Below are positions 33,136 to 42,379 of a stretch of 44,779 nt of DNA, piece after piece (the first letter of the stretch is position 1; each line of letters begins with the position of its first letter). Under the pieces are notes generated by a model. That model searched no databases. It saw only the letters and a list, made by a program, of their open reading frames with translations, and was not told the DNA's origin. This stretch comes from Novosphingobium lindaniclasticum LE124 (GTDB lineage Bacteria > Pseudomonadota > Alphaproteobacteria > Sphingomonadales > Sphingomonadaceae). The DNA lies in contig NZ_ATHL01000067.1 in NCBI RefSeq assembly GCF_000445125.1, positions 1 through 44,779 of the forward strand, written 5' to 3'. The position numbers and the translations under genes are program-made.

Positions 33136-35724
33136 TCAATAGGCCGCCGACAAAGTCAGGAACCACTGGCGCGGTGCGATGGGGTAGGCGGAATAGCTGT
33201 TCGTGGCTGATCCTATCGAGAGCGTCGACACGCCCTTCTTGTCCGTCAGATTGGTTACATTGAGCGCAAGTTCCACTTTCTTGACAGGCAGGATACCGTC
33301 TGGAACCCGCCCGGCCACGCGCAGCGAGGTCAGGAAATAGGACGACACGCTCGCATCGTTGGTGAACGTGGCGAAGCGGCGGCCGACAAAGTCCCCTATC
33401 GCCTGCAACTCGAACGGACCGACATTCAGCGTCGCGACCGTCTTGTTCATCCACTTGGGCGTGCCGGGCAGTTGCTTACCGCAAGTCGGCACGATGCCGC
33501 CCGTGACGATGTAGCCGCCGATGCAGGTATCGGTGGCCGCGCCGATGCCCAGCGCGGTAGAGGTGTAGTCGTTCTGGTACTTGGACAAGTTGTACGAGAC
33601 GGCGTTGTAGAGGGAGAACGTCTGCCCGACCCTCAAGGTGACGGCGGCATCGATCCCATCGGTCTTGACATCGCCGACGTTCACCAGCGTCGAGGTGCCG
33701 CCGGTGATGCCGCTTCCCGCGATACCGCCTGGGTTGGTGGGAATGGCAAGCAGACGGTTGCTGAAATCGACGTGATAGTAGTTGATCTGGGCCTGGAGCG
33801 CCCAGCCGTTGGCAAAACTGCGGTTCGTGCGAAGGCCGGCCTCGTAAGTCCAGCTGGTCTCGGGCTTGCCCTCCTCGGCGAAAGCGTCGAATGCCGCTTG
33901 GCTTCCGGTGAACCAGGGGCCACCTCCGCCAGCGAGATAGGCCTGATACTGGCGCAGGTTCTTCTGGACGTTGAAGTAGACCTGCTCATGCCCGTTGAAG
34001 TCATACGTCGCGCCGAACGCAGGCAAGAACCAGTTCCTTGTGTTGATCTTGCCCTGGGGCAGCGCCGTCGTACCGCCCAGCGAGCCGACCCGCGGTTGCA
34101 CCGGGAAGCGGCCACTGGCCCACTGCGCGCTAGTCTTCACCCCGCCTTGGACGAGCAGCGCGTCGGTCACCTGCCATGTGTCCTGAAGGTGGAGTTGCAA
34201 CTGCTTGATCCGCGCTTCGCCCTGATACTGGGTGAACAGTGGGTCCATGACATCGCGGGGGCGGACATAGGGCGTGCTCAGCGAAGGTTCGGAAACCGGC
34301 ACGGCATACCAGCGGCGCCACTGGGTGGTGCTGTTGTGCTCGAACCAACCACCGAATTCGATTTTGTGTCTGCCGAGTTCGACGCTCGCCGCGGAGATCA
34401 CGCCTACCCGGTCGATGCGGTATTCGGTGGTGCGGGTGATCATCCCGGATCCGCCGGTCGCGGCCACCAGTGCGGCACCGGACGCTGCCGCCTGGGCGGT
34501 GGTCAGCGCCGTACAGGCAGACGGCCGGATACCGTTGCCGTTGGCGCCGAAGCGGCAGTTCGTGGGCAGGCTGGCATAGATCGGATCGAGATAGGCCTGC
34601 GCCGTGGTGATCGACTGCCCTAGCGGCCCGGCAACCACGCCGGCGCCGTCGTTGTGGTGATAATAGCCCGTGGTCGACCAGGTCATCTTGTCGGAGAAAC
34701 GGGCATCGTAACGCGCATAGCCGAGGTAGTCGGTGCGCTGCGCGTCCGAATAGTAATTGCGGTAATTGCCGCCCTCGGCTGCCGGAGAGTTTCCGAGCGG
34801 CGTCAGGTAGCGTGTCCGATAGCCATCGAAGTCAGGGTAGAAGAAGGGCTTGGTATATGGAGTGTAGAGTTGGGCCGGGGTGGCCGTGCCGCCTGCGGAA
34901 GGCTTGAAGAACACGGTGGCATCCTCGTTCGGCTGGGTCATGTCGTTGTAGTCGAAGTAGAGCGTCAGCTTGCCGGCATCGCTGTCGTGCACGAACTTCG
35001 CATTGGCCTGCCAGCCTTTCTGGATGCCGTCGAAGTCCCAGGCGCGCGCTCTCTGGCGTACGCCCGAAATGTAGCCCGAATTCCCGCCGCCGATGTCGCC
35101 GCTGTCGACCCGCAAATAGCTGCGTGAGGTGCCGTAGCTGCCCACCGTCTGCGCGCCCCGGACGCCGAACTCCGCCTGGGGGTCGGAGGAGAACGTCTCA
35201 ACCGTGCCGCCGAGGTTGCTGTTCGAGGCCGTCGCCAGGTCGCCGGCGCCGGTAGCCACGACCACCCGGGCGACATTCTCGGAAATGACCGCGCGCTGGG
35301 GGGAAAGACCGTTGTAGTTGCCGTAGCTCTGATCGCCCAGCGGGATGCCGTCCATGGTATAGCCGAGCTGGTTGCCGGCAAATCCGTGGACGAAGATCTG
35401 CGCGTTCTGCTCGTTGTTCCCCCAGGGGTCGGCAGTGATATAGAGGACGCCGGGCAGCGTCTGGATCGCCTTCAGGGGCGAGACGCCGGGCAGGATCTTC
35501 TGGATTTCGACCTCCGAGATCGCCGTAGCGGAGCGGGTGGTCTTGGCGCCGGTGACGATGATCGCGCCGTTGCTCTCGCCGGCGTCGACCTCTGCGCCGG
35601 CGGCCGCGCCTGCTGCGGGTGCATCGTCCCGCGCCATCGCTTGTGCTGCGGAGCACACAGCGAGTGCGGTACCGGCGAGCATTGCGCAGCGCACGGCCTT
35701 AGAGGCCGATGGAATTGCCGTCAT
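33136..35724 (-). CDS. TonB-dependent outer-membrane receptor
   Basis: An 862-residue receptor with a signal peptide (start ATG 35724; AVCSAAQAMA at its end), a plug domain (AIIVTGAKTTRSATAISEVE, SPLKAIQTLPGVLYITADPW, AQIFVHGFAGNQLGYTMDGI, NSNLGGTVE) and a barrel ending in an aromatic residue (WFLTLSAAY). The type is common in sphingomonads; I cannot name the ligand. The start was chosen because GGGGAAG precedes it and the signal peptide follows. No partner transporter or enzyme lies downstream, where only an SDR pseudogene and psd are found, so it may be an orphan receptor. Confidence 0.93.
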   Translation of the reverse strand: MTAIPSASKAVRCAMLAGTALAVCSAAQAMARDDAPAAGAAAGAEVDAGESNGAIIVTGAKTTRSATAISEVEIQKILPGVSPLKAIQTLPGVLYITADPWGNNEQNAQIFVHGFAGNQLGYTMDGIPLGDQSYGNYNGLSPQRAVISENVARVVVATGAGDLATASNSNLGGTVETFSSDPQAEFGVRGAQTVGSYGTSRSYLRVDSGDIGGGNSGYISGVRQRARAWDFDGIQKGWQANAKFVHDSDAGKLTLYFDYNDMTQPNEDATVFFKPSAGGTATPAQLYTPYTKPFFYPDFDGYRTRYLTPLGNSPAAEGGNYRNYYSDAQRTDYLGYARYDARFSDKMTWSTTGYYHHNDGAGVVAGPLGQSITTAQAYLDPIYASLPTNCRFGANGNGIRPSACTALTTAQAAASGAALVAATGGSGMITRTTEYRIDRVGVISAASVELGRHKIEFGGWFEHNSTTQWRRWYAVPVSEPSLSTPYVRPRDVMDPLFTQYQGEARIKQLQLHLQDTWQVTDALLVQGGVKTSAQWASGRFPVQPRVGSLGGTTALPQGKINTRNWFLPAFGATYDFNGHEQVYFNVQKNLRQYQAYLAGGGGPWFTGSQAAFDAFAEEGKPETSWTYEAGLRTNRSFANGWALQAQINYYHVDFSNRLLAIPTNPGGIAGSGITGGTSTLVNVGDVKTDGIDAAVTLRVGQTFSLYNAVSYNLSKYQNDYTSTALGIGAATDTCIGGYIVTGGIVPTCGKQLPGTPKWMNKTVATLNVGPFELQAIGDFVGRRFATFTNDASVSSYFLTSLRVAGRVPDGILPVKKVELALNVTNLTDKKGVSTLSIGSATNSYSAYPIAPRQWFLTLSAAY

Positions 35725-36171
35725 CTGATTGTCTTCCCCAAACCTTGCTGCCGGTGCGTTCACCGAGCGATAGGTCGGTTAGACAAGAGGCGTGGCGGTT
35801 TGACTTAATTTTGATTGCAATTTCATTTCATGTCTAAATTATCAATTAATGCGTCTTCTCGGCTCAAAACCTGACGGGATCGGCGGGCAAGATCATGCGG
35901 GATGTGCAGGTGCCGAACGGAAGGGCCTTCTTGAGGCTCGGTAACGCGTGCACGACAATGTTCGACTGAGCGGCGCTACCAGGTTGGAAGGTCGATCGGC
36001 CTTTCGGCAACGCCCGTCGTTCCCCGCCGGTTTGGGAAAATGGGCAATTTCGTTCGCGCACGGGCACCGGGTAACTGCTGTAATCCTCGATCCCCGCCAT
36101 CCGTCAGGCAACGGGAAGAGGCGTCGTTCGGCCACTCATAAAGCGAATCGTGCCGCTTCGGGTAAACCAAT
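35725..36171. other. Gene-free stretch upstream of the TonB receptor
   Basis: The first 130 bases are AT-rich for this DNA (ATTTTGATTGCAATTTCATT) and probably hold the receptor promoter. On the minus strand a run reading LPSLKKALPFGTCTSRMILP up to a stop looks like the end of some lost protein, but I cannot assign it. Nothing else is recognised. Confidence 0.45.
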
Positions 36172-36345
36172 TGCGATGCTGCGGACCAGCTGGCCAATCT
36201 CGGCATGGAAGCCATCCATCCGCGTGCCGGTCGCGGGCTGCGCCGGCCCGGCATTCCTCTGCGGGTGCGCAACACGTTCGAGCGTAAAGATGAGGGAACG
36301 CTGATCAAGGGCGACTACATTTCCGAGACGCCGCGAGTGGAGGTT
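36172..36345 (+). pseudogene. Internal fragment of an aspartate kinase gene
   Basis: One frame reads QLANLGMEAIHPRAGRGLRR, PGIPLRVRNTFERKDEGTLI and KGDYISETPRVE. This is the stretch of aspartokinases that ends the kinase domain and enters the regulatory ACT region (IHPRA, IPIRIKNTF, GTLI). The N-terminal kinase part and the ACT domains are missing. At about 36345 it joins a transporter fragment in another frame, so it is a recombination scar. Confidence 0.75.
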
Positions 36346-36667
36346 CGACTACGGCATCTATGCCTTTGCCGTCAGCTATATCTCCGCCTCGCTGTTCCCC
36401 GGCGAGGCGGCCGACGCCACGCTCTTCGCGCTGCGGACTTCCCCGGCCTACTTTCCCACGCCCGTAAGATTTGCGGGCTTTGCTCCGGCCTGTAATTTGT
36501 CTACCTCGCTGTTCGGAGGAACTGCACCCGCTTTCAACTCCTGGCTCATCGATGCCACCGGCCACCCGCTCGTGCCCGCCTATGTCATGATAGCTGCGTG
36601 CCTCTGCGGCCTTCTCGCCCCGAGCTTCACTGCGGAAAGCGCCGGGAAGCCGCTGCCCAGGACCTGA
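36340..36667 (+). pseudogene. MHS-type MFS transporter remnant with internal deletion
   Basis: The frame after the aspartokinase fragment reads FDYGIYAFAVSYISASLFPG, the first membrane helix of metabolite:H+ symporters. It jumps to FPTPVRFAGFAPACNLSTSL, FGGTAPAFNSWLIDATGHPL and VPAYVMIAACLCGLL, the last two helices, and stops at 36665. About ten membrane segments in between are deleted. The remnant lies immediately upstream of the mechanosensitive channel gene, so its promoter region may now serve that gene. Confidence 0.75.
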
Positions 36668-36700
36668 ACAGATCGCTCAACACTCTTCAGAGGAACTACT

Positions 36701-38011
36701 TTGCCTACCGAGAATTCCCGATCGGCTCTCGATCTGTCGGCCCTGAACCTGCCCTGGGCCGGCGAACCGTGGATGCAGACGAGCCTCGCCCTGCTCTTGC
36801 TGGGGGCGAGTGCCTGCCTTGCCAACTGGGTGGCCAAGCGGATCGTGCTCAAGGGCGTGCTTCGCCTGCTGGGCCGCAGCCCTTTCGAAGCGGAAGCAGG
36901 GCACGTCGGCGCGATCGTCGCGCGCCTGTCGAACATTCTCCCCACCGTCATCGTCCAGGCGGGGATAAGCGCGGTGCCCGGACTTCCTGCGGAACTGGTC
37001 GCTCTGGTGCACAGCCTATGTGCCGTGATCATCATTCTGACGCTCGCCCGCGCCCTGACGGCGACGTTTACACTCGGCAACGAGCTTTACCAGCGGCGTC
37101 CAGATGCCCGAAGCCGGCCCATCAAGGGCTATGTGCAGGTTGCCAACCTGCTGGTCTATGCCGCCGCCGCGATCCTGGTGCTGGCGGCGCTGATGAACCA
37201 GTCGCCGCTGCTGCTGCTCTCCGGGCTCGGCGCCATGGCGGCAGTGCTGATGCTGGTGTTCAAGGACACCATTCTCTCCCTGGTGGCCTCCGTCCAGATC
37301 GGCTCGAACGACATGGTCCGGGTGGGTGACTGGATAGAGATGCCCAAGCTCGACGCCAATGGAGACGTCATCGATATCGCCCTGCACACCGTGAAAGTGC
37401 AGAACTTCGACAAGACGATCACCACGATCCCAACCTATCGCCTCATCACCGAGAGCTTCCGAAACTGGCGGGGCATGACGGAATCCGGGGGGCGCCGCAT
37501 CATGCGGTCACTGATGATCGACCAGAACGCGATCGGCTTTCTCGACGAGGAAGACATTGCCAGGCTCTCGCGGTTCAGCGTGCTGCGGGGGTATCTGCAG
37601 GACCGGCAGGACCAGATCGGCAAATGGAACGCGGCGCATGCGCGGGACGAGATCCTCGACGCGCGGCGCCTCACCAATCTGGGCACGTTCCGCGCCTATG
37701 TGCTGGCCTACCTCCGGTCCCGGCCGGACATCGCCACTGACAAGACCCTGTTGGTGCGACAGCTCGCACCGGGCGAGCACGGCCTGCCGCTCGAAATCTA
37801 CGCATTCGCCACTAAGACGGTCTGGGCGCAGTACGAGGACGTCCAGGCCGACATCTTCGATCATCTCCTGGCGATCCTGCCGGAGTTCGGCCTCCGGATA
37901 TTCCAACGACCGGCAGGATCGGATTTCCTTTTCCTTGCCGGTGAGGCTGGGCAAAGGCCCGACCGGAATGCGCCCGCTCTCCTCTCCACGCCCTGTCAGC
38001 GGAACCCATGA
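36701..38011 (+). CDS. MscS-family mechanosensitive channel (YbdG-like)
   Basis: A 436-residue inner-membrane protein starting at TTG 36701 behind AGAGGAACTAC. It has four to five membrane helices (about 25-50, 75-125, 150-170, 172-195), then the MscS pore/beta region GLGAMAAVLMLVFKDTILSL, VASVQIGSNDMVRVGDWIEM and IPTYRLITESFRNW. The 50-residue insert and long cytoplasmic C-terminus (about 260-420) match YbdG (MscM-type) rather than MscS itself. It should release ions on osmotic downshift. An exported unknown protein follows after three bases, in the same operon. Confidence 0.9.
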   Translation: MPTENSRSALDLSALNLPWAGEPWMQTSLALLLLGASACLANWVAKRIVLKGVLRLLGRSPFEAEAGHVGAIVARLSNILPTVIVQAGISAVPGLPAELVALVHSLCAVIIILTLARALTATFTLGNELYQRRPDARSRPIKGYVQVANLLVYAAAAILVLAALMNQSPLLLLSGLGAMAAVLMLVFKDTILSLVASVQIGSNDMVRVGDWIEMPKLDANGDVIDIALHTVKVQNFDKTITTIPTYRLITESFRNWRGMTESGGRRIMRSLMIDQNAIGFLDEEDIARLSRFSVLRGYLQDRQDQIGKWNAAHARDEILDARRLTNLGTFRAYVLAYLRSRPDIATDKTLLVRQLAPGEHGLPLEIYAFATKTVWAQYEDVQADIFDHLLAILPEFGLRIFQRPAGSDFLFLAGEAGQRPDRNAPALLSTPCQRNP

Positions 38012-38014
38012 CCG

Positions 38015-38851
38015 ATGTCCAACCGTATTGCCAATCTCGTCGCCGGCCTCGCGGCTTCCATATGCCTGATCGTGCCGGGTTTCGCGGAGGCTCAGGTGCG
38101 GGCGCTTTCCGCCGATCAGGGCACCTATGTCGACACGGTGGAACTTTCGAAAAAGGCGGAACTGATCGTGCTCGCCAGGGTAACGCACATGGAGCCCGTC
38201 ACCCCGGCGAATTCCGGTTCGCTTTCCCCTGTTCACCGGCGCTACTATGCGGAGGCGAACACACGGGCACTGTTATATGGCCAGAACGGCATCGGCGGCT
38301 CTCTGCGATACTTGGTGGACTTGCCGGCAGATGCGTCTCCAAGCGCAGCCGATCTGACGAACAAGGACATCTTCCTCTTCGCATCCCATGTGCCCGGTCG
38401 CCCTGCGGAATTGAAACTGGTTGAACCGACGGCCCAGCAGCTCTGGTCACCGGAACGCGAAAGCCGGCTTCGCGCCGTTCTGCGATCTCTGGTCTCACCC
38501 AGGAGATCGGCGCCGGTCACCCGCGTCAGGGAACTTGCCTTCGTGCCGGGCAGCCTGGCAGGGGAGGGGCTTACGCAGATCTTTCTGGACACGAAGAAGG
38601 GCCGGGCGACCATCTCCGTTCGCCATCAGCCGGACAACCGGGAGACCTGGGGCGTATCCTTTACGGAAGCGGCGGGACGCGACCCGCTGCCGCCCGCCCA
38701 GGAAACGCTCGAATGGTACGACCTCGCTTGCTTCCTGCCCCCGTCGCCCCCCCAAAGCGCCTATGTGTCGGGAACGTTCGCCGCCAAGCAGCAGGCCTAT
38801 TCGGATTACCGCATGGTATTGGCATCGCTTGGACCCTGCGAGCGGAGTTGA
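38015..38851 (+). CDS. Exported protein of unknown function
   Basis: A 278-residue protein with a clear signal peptide (residues 1-26, cleavage after AEA). The rest is soluble, with a domain of mixed strands (ELSKKAELIVLARVTHMEPV, IFLFASHVPGRPAELKLVEP) and a final segment with two Cys (DLACFLPP and GPCERS) that could form a disulfide. I recognise no family. It starts four bases after the YbdG-like channel gene, so the two are probably made together; a periplasmic role near the channel or envelope stress is inference. Confidence 0.8.
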   Translation: MSNRIANLVAGLAASICLIVPGFAEAQVRALSADQGTYVDTVELSKKAELIVLARVTHMEPVTPANSGSLSPVHRRYYAEANTRALLYGQNGIGGSLRYLVDLPADASPSAADLTNKDIFLFASHVPGRPAELKLVEPTAQQLWSPERESRLRAVLRSLVSPRRSAPVTRVRELAFVPGSLAGEGLTQIFLDTKKGRATISVRHQPDNRETWGVSFTEAAGRDPLPPAQETLEWYDLACFLPPSPPQSAYVSGTFAAKQQAYSDYRMVLASLGPCERS

Positions 38852-38987
38852 TGCGGAACCGAGGGGGCGGCGGTTTGACGTCAGGCTATTGCCGCCTCGC
38901 TTGCAGCCATTATCAGCGCGCCTTTCCAGCAAATCGGATTTGGTGAACCTGGCGCTCGATGGCAGGGAGGGCCGCGCGCGGATGGGG

Positions 38988-40508
38988 TTACAGCGTCACG
39001 CCGCGCTTCCAGATGCCGATGGCCCGCTCATCGTTGCTTTCGTTGCGCGCCGGTTCGCCACTGGCGACAGCAATGATGCGACTCAGCAGGGCATCGGCGG
39101 CGGCCTCCATGCCCTGCTCCAGCACGATCGCGGCATCGAAGTCGATCCAGCCGGGCTTGCGTTCGGCCAGGGCGTGGTTCGAAGCGATCTTCATGGTCGG
39201 GACCGGGCTGCCGAGCGGCGTACCGCGACCGGTGGAGAACAGCGTGATGGTTGCGCCTGCCGCTGCCAGTGCCGTGGTCGAAACGGCGTCGTTACCCGGG
39301 CCTTCGAGCACTGTCAGGCCGCCGTGCGCCTTGTCCGGGGCGATGCGCTCGCCATAGCCGATCACGTCCTTGACCGGAGCGAGGCCGCCCTTCTGCACCG
39401 CGCCAAGCGATTTTTCCTCAAGCGTCGTGATGCCGCCAGCGATGTTGCCGGGGCTGGGGTTTTCCGAAACAGGCTCTCCATGGTCGAGGAAGTAACGCTT
39501 GAAGCTGTTGACGAGGGCGGACAGGCGATCGAACACGTCCTGGCTGATGGAGCGCTCCAGCAGCAGGTTCTCGGCGCCGAAAATCTCGGGTATTTCCGTG
39601 AGGATCGCGGCGCCGCCCGCCTGGGTCACGGCGTCCGCCATCAGCCCGATCAGCGGATTGGCAGTGAGGCCGCTCATGGCGTCCGAACCGCCGCATTTCA
39701 AGCCCAGGCGCAAGGCGGAAAGCGGAACCTCTTCCCGGCGGTCCCCCGCCATTTCCGCCAGCAGTTCGTCGATCAGGGCCTCGCCAGCCGAAAACTCGTC
39801 GCGTTCCGCCTGCGCGCGCAATATGCGCAGGCGGCCGCGCCGCGCTTCGGGAATGCGCTCGAGCAGGGCATCGAGCTGGTTCGATTCGCAGCCGAGGCCC
39901 ACCAGCAGCACGCCCCCTGCATTGGAATTGAGCGCCAGCGACGCGAGTATGGCCGCCGTGCCGTCAAGATCCGCGCCAAGCTGAGAGCAGCCGAACGGAT
40001 GGTTGAAGGCGTGAACCCCGTCCAGCCCTTCCGACCCTGCCGGGATCGCGGCATTGCCGCGCATGGCCAGCCGCTCCCCCAAACGTCCGACGCAGCCCAC
40101 CGTCGGCAGGATCCACAATTCATTGCGCGTGCCGACGCTGCCGTCCGGGCGGACGTAGCCGCTAAAGCTGGGCGCCTGCGGCACGTTCGATGTTAGCGTC
40201 TCGGCGCCTGGTCCGGCAAAGGCATGGGAATTCTCGCCCGCCAGCGCGGTTCGGACGTTGTGGGTATGGACGTGCTCGCCGGGGACGATGTCGCGCTGAG
40301 CAAGGCCGATCGGCGCGCGATAGCGGTGCACTGGCGCTCCTGCGGCGATCGGTCTGACGGCGAACTTGTGTCCAGCCGGAATCGCATCGCGCAAGGTAAC
40401 GCTTTCGCGTCCCACCCGGATTTCCGCACCTGCCTCAAGCGATTGGAGAACGACGGCGACGTCATCCTCGACGCCGATACGGACGGCGGCTGCGAGCGTT
40501 TCTACCAT
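38988..40508 (-). CDS. uxaA: Altronate dehydratase (UxaA family)
   Basis: A 506-residue cytoplasmic enzyme with an N-terminal SAF domain (about 10-90, ending DIVPGEHVHTHNVRTALAG) and the UxaA core: GYVRPDGSVGTRNELWILPT, HPFGCSQLG, GLGCESNQ, LKCGGSDAMSGLTANPLIG, IAGGITTLEEKSLGA. The expected reaction is D-altronate to 2-keto-3-deoxygluconate in galacturonate breakdown; related sugar-acid dehydratases look alike. The start is ATG 40508. A perfect palindrome 20 bases upstream and a LacI-type gene beyond it give the likely control. No other hexuronate genes are in the window. Confidence 0.9.
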   Translation of the reverse strand: MVETLAAAVRIGVEDDVAVVLQSLEAGAEIRVGRESVTLRDAIPAGHKFAVRPIAAGAPVHRYRAPIGLAQRDIVPGEHVHTHNVRTALAGENSHAFAGPGAETLTSNVPQAPSFSGYVRPDGSVGTRNELWILPTVGCVGRLGERLAMRGNAAIPAGSEGLDGVHAFNHPFGCSQLGADLDGTAAILASLALNSNAGGVLLVGLGCESNQLDALLERIPEARRGRLRILRAQAERDEFSAGEALIDELLAEMAGDRREEVPLSALRLGLKCGGSDAMSGLTANPLIGLMADAVTQAGGAAILTEIPEIFGAENLLLERSISQDVFDRLSALVNSFKRYFLDHGEPVSENPSPGNIAGGITTLEEKSLGAVQKGGLAPVKDVIGYGERIAPDKAHGGLTVLEGPGNDAVSTTALAAAGATITLFSTGRGTPLGSPVPTMKIASNHALAERKPGWIDFDAAIVLEQGMEAAADALLSRIIAVASGEPARNESNDERAIGIWKRGVTL

Positions 40509-40527
40509 GCCTAGACCACTACGCCAT

Positions 40528-40541
40528 TGCCAGCGCTGGCA
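40528..40541. promoter_or_regulatory. Perfect palindromic operator candidate (LacI type)
   Basis: TGCCAGCGCTGGCA is a perfect 14-bp palindrome with a central CG, the hallmark of LacI/GalR-family operators. It lies 20 bases upstream of the altronate dehydratase start, where a bound repressor would block transcription. The adjacent LacI-type gene is the natural candidate. Confidence 0.6.
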
Positions 40542-40728
40542 CAAGTCGAGATTCTATGAAGTCCGGGCAGTGCGAACTAAACTCATAAATGGGACCGTCG
40601 AGCCATTCGGGCGTCCTTCGGATTCGACGCAAAATGGTCCGTCGCCGCAACTGCAGCCGCTTGCGCGCAGTAGCTTCGGCTTTGTTAGTCCGGCGCGGGT
40701 CCGCCGACCTTGATCCAAGGCACCCAGG

Positions 40729-41775
40729 TCAAACCGGCGCAGGGCCTGTGGACTCGGCGGGAACGAGTTCAAGCGGATGAGAACCGGCAGGCGGCAGGTC
40801 CTTGCCCTCTATCCGTGCGATCAGCGTCTCGGCAGCGGTGGCGGCCATCGCTCCGAACGGGCGCAGCACGGAGGTCAGCGCCGGCGTCAACATGCGCGTC
40901 AGGGCGCTGCCGTCGAAACCGACTATCGAGAGTTCCTCGGGAACAGCGATGCGAAGCCTGGCGGCGACCTTGAGAACGCCTGCCGCCATGATGTCGTTCG
41001 CGGCGAAAATGGCGGTGGGTCGGGGCGTGGCGGCGAGCAGTTGCTCGGCCGCAAGGACTCCATATTCGAAACTGTAATCGCCTGCAGCTTCGATCAACGA
41101 AGCATTCGGCTCGCTGGCAACGGCACCGACGAACCCGGCGCGCCGCTCCTGCGCCGATGCGACACCGACTGGCCCATTCACCATGCCGATGCTACGGTGT
41201 CCCAGTTCGAGCAGGTAGCGGGCTACGTCGGAGCCGGCCTGCCGCTCCTCGCTGACGACGACATCCGCGAACCCGCTGAGAGGGATCGACGAGAGTGCCA
41301 CTGCCATGACGGGGATGCGGTTCAAGGCCTGCGCAAGACCCGGCACGCCGGACACGGGTGGCAGGACGACGAGGCCGTCCACCCTGGACCGTTCCGCAAA
41401 AGCCACCAGGTCTTCGATGACGCCGCTGTCCTCTGCCGGGCAGGAGTGAACGACAAGTTCGTAGCCGCTCCGAGAGGCAACGCCGGCGATGCCGCGCTGG
41501 ATGGTATCGAGAACGAGGGCGTTCTGGTCGTTGTGTACAAGCCCGATGAGCAGCGATCGCCGCATCGCCAGCGCTCTTGCACCCCGGCTGGGCCGGAAGT
41601 TGAGCTGCGCGATGACTGCCTCAATAGACCGCCGAGTGTTCTCGTTGACTTTGGGAGACTTGTTCAGGACCCGCGAAACGGTGCGGATGGAGACACCGGC
41701 AGCAGCGGCAACGTCGTCGATGGTCGGTTCGCCAGTAGCTTTCGAGGCGCTCATCGCAGTTCGTGAATCGTCCAA
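40729..41775 (-). CDS. LacI-family transcriptional regulator
   Basis: A 348-residue repressor (341 from the second ATG at 41754). The N-terminal HTH reads TIDDVAAAAGVSIRTVSRVL with hinge region RPSRGARALAMRR, followed by the periplasmic-binding-like effector domain (IGLVHNDQN, VDGLVVLPPV, TAIFAANDIMAAG, LSIVGFDGSALTRML). It lies upstream of, and on the same strand as, altronate dehydratase, with a perfect operator-like palindrome in between. It probably represses that gene until a hexuronate intermediate binds. Confidence 0.93.
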   Translation of the reverse strand: MDDSRTAMSASKATGEPTIDDVAAAAGVSIRTVSRVLNKSPKVNENTRRSIEAVIAQLNFRPSRGARALAMRRSLLIGLVHNDQNALVLDTIQRGIAGVASRSGYELVVHSCPAEDSGVIEDLVAFAERSRVDGLVVLPPVSGVPGLAQALNRIPVMAVALSSIPLSGFADVVVSEERQAGSDVARYLLELGHRSIGMVNGPVGVASAQERRAGFVGAVASEPNASLIEAAGDYSFEYGVLAAEQLLAATPRPTAIFAANDIMAAGVLKVAARLRIAVPEELSIVGFDGSALTRMLTPALTSVLRPFGAMAATAAETLIARIEGKDLPPAGSHPLELVPAESTGPAPV

Positions 41776-42379
41776 ATGGCGATTTCCGGGGCCGATCGCA
41801 CAGGTGCGCCGGGAAAGTCGCGAAGTTCATCCATCCCGTGTCCTATCACCGCTCATGGAACCGGCAAGACTTATCGAAACGATCGCAACGCATTCGCAGC
41901 GCCATTGCCCCTGAGTTGGCGTTCACGATAAGCACGACCCGACGCTGCTTTCCTTTTTACGATGCCTCATCATGGCGCCCTTGGAGAAGCTGGCAGTGCC
42001 TGCGGGCCGCTGCCTCCACGAAATCCAACGACCTTGCAGGGTTGGCGGGACAAGGCGACCGGGACAGCCTTGAAAGCGCATCGGATTTAAGCCGAAAGAA
42101 CACTTCATGTTTGAAGCGCTGTCTATCTATGCTTCTCGCTCATCTTGGGAGCTTGTATGGGCCGCGATTCATCGGTCATCGATAAAGACGTCCGGTATGA
42201 ACGGCGAGACGAGCGCGACCGCTTCCGCAGGGCCGCGGGGATCGGCAGTTCCCGTTCGAGCCTGCGGCGTCGGCCTGGCGAGAGCCGGCTTCACTTGCGA
42301 ACCGCCGTCCAAGTCGAGCGACATCGTCCCCGTACACGGCGCCCTGTATCAGCGCATAAACAGGGGGCGCCCGAATTCC
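41776..42379. other. Gene-free 0.6-kb stretch before the sulfotransferase
   Basis: No frame here has the codon pattern of a gene or a family I recognise. The sulfotransferase frame is open back to 42107, but that 91-residue extension is not protein-like. The stretch should hold the promoters of the LacI-type gene and the sulfotransferase pair; I see no clear -35/-10 set, RNA gene or repeat. Confidence 0.5.

Noticed and set aside
35948..36304. A 118-codon plus-strand open frame before the aspartokinase fragment
   Set aside because: It shows no family, no ribosome binding site and shifted-frame overlap with the recognisable aspartokinase piece.
38421..40196. A 591-codon plus-strand open frame
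   Set aside because: It is a shadow of the altronate dehydratase gene on the opposite strand, with no motif of its own.
42107..42379. A longer N-terminus for the sulfotransferase
   Set aside because: The extra 91 residues look like translated intergenic DNA, and the PAPS loop belongs near the N-terminus.
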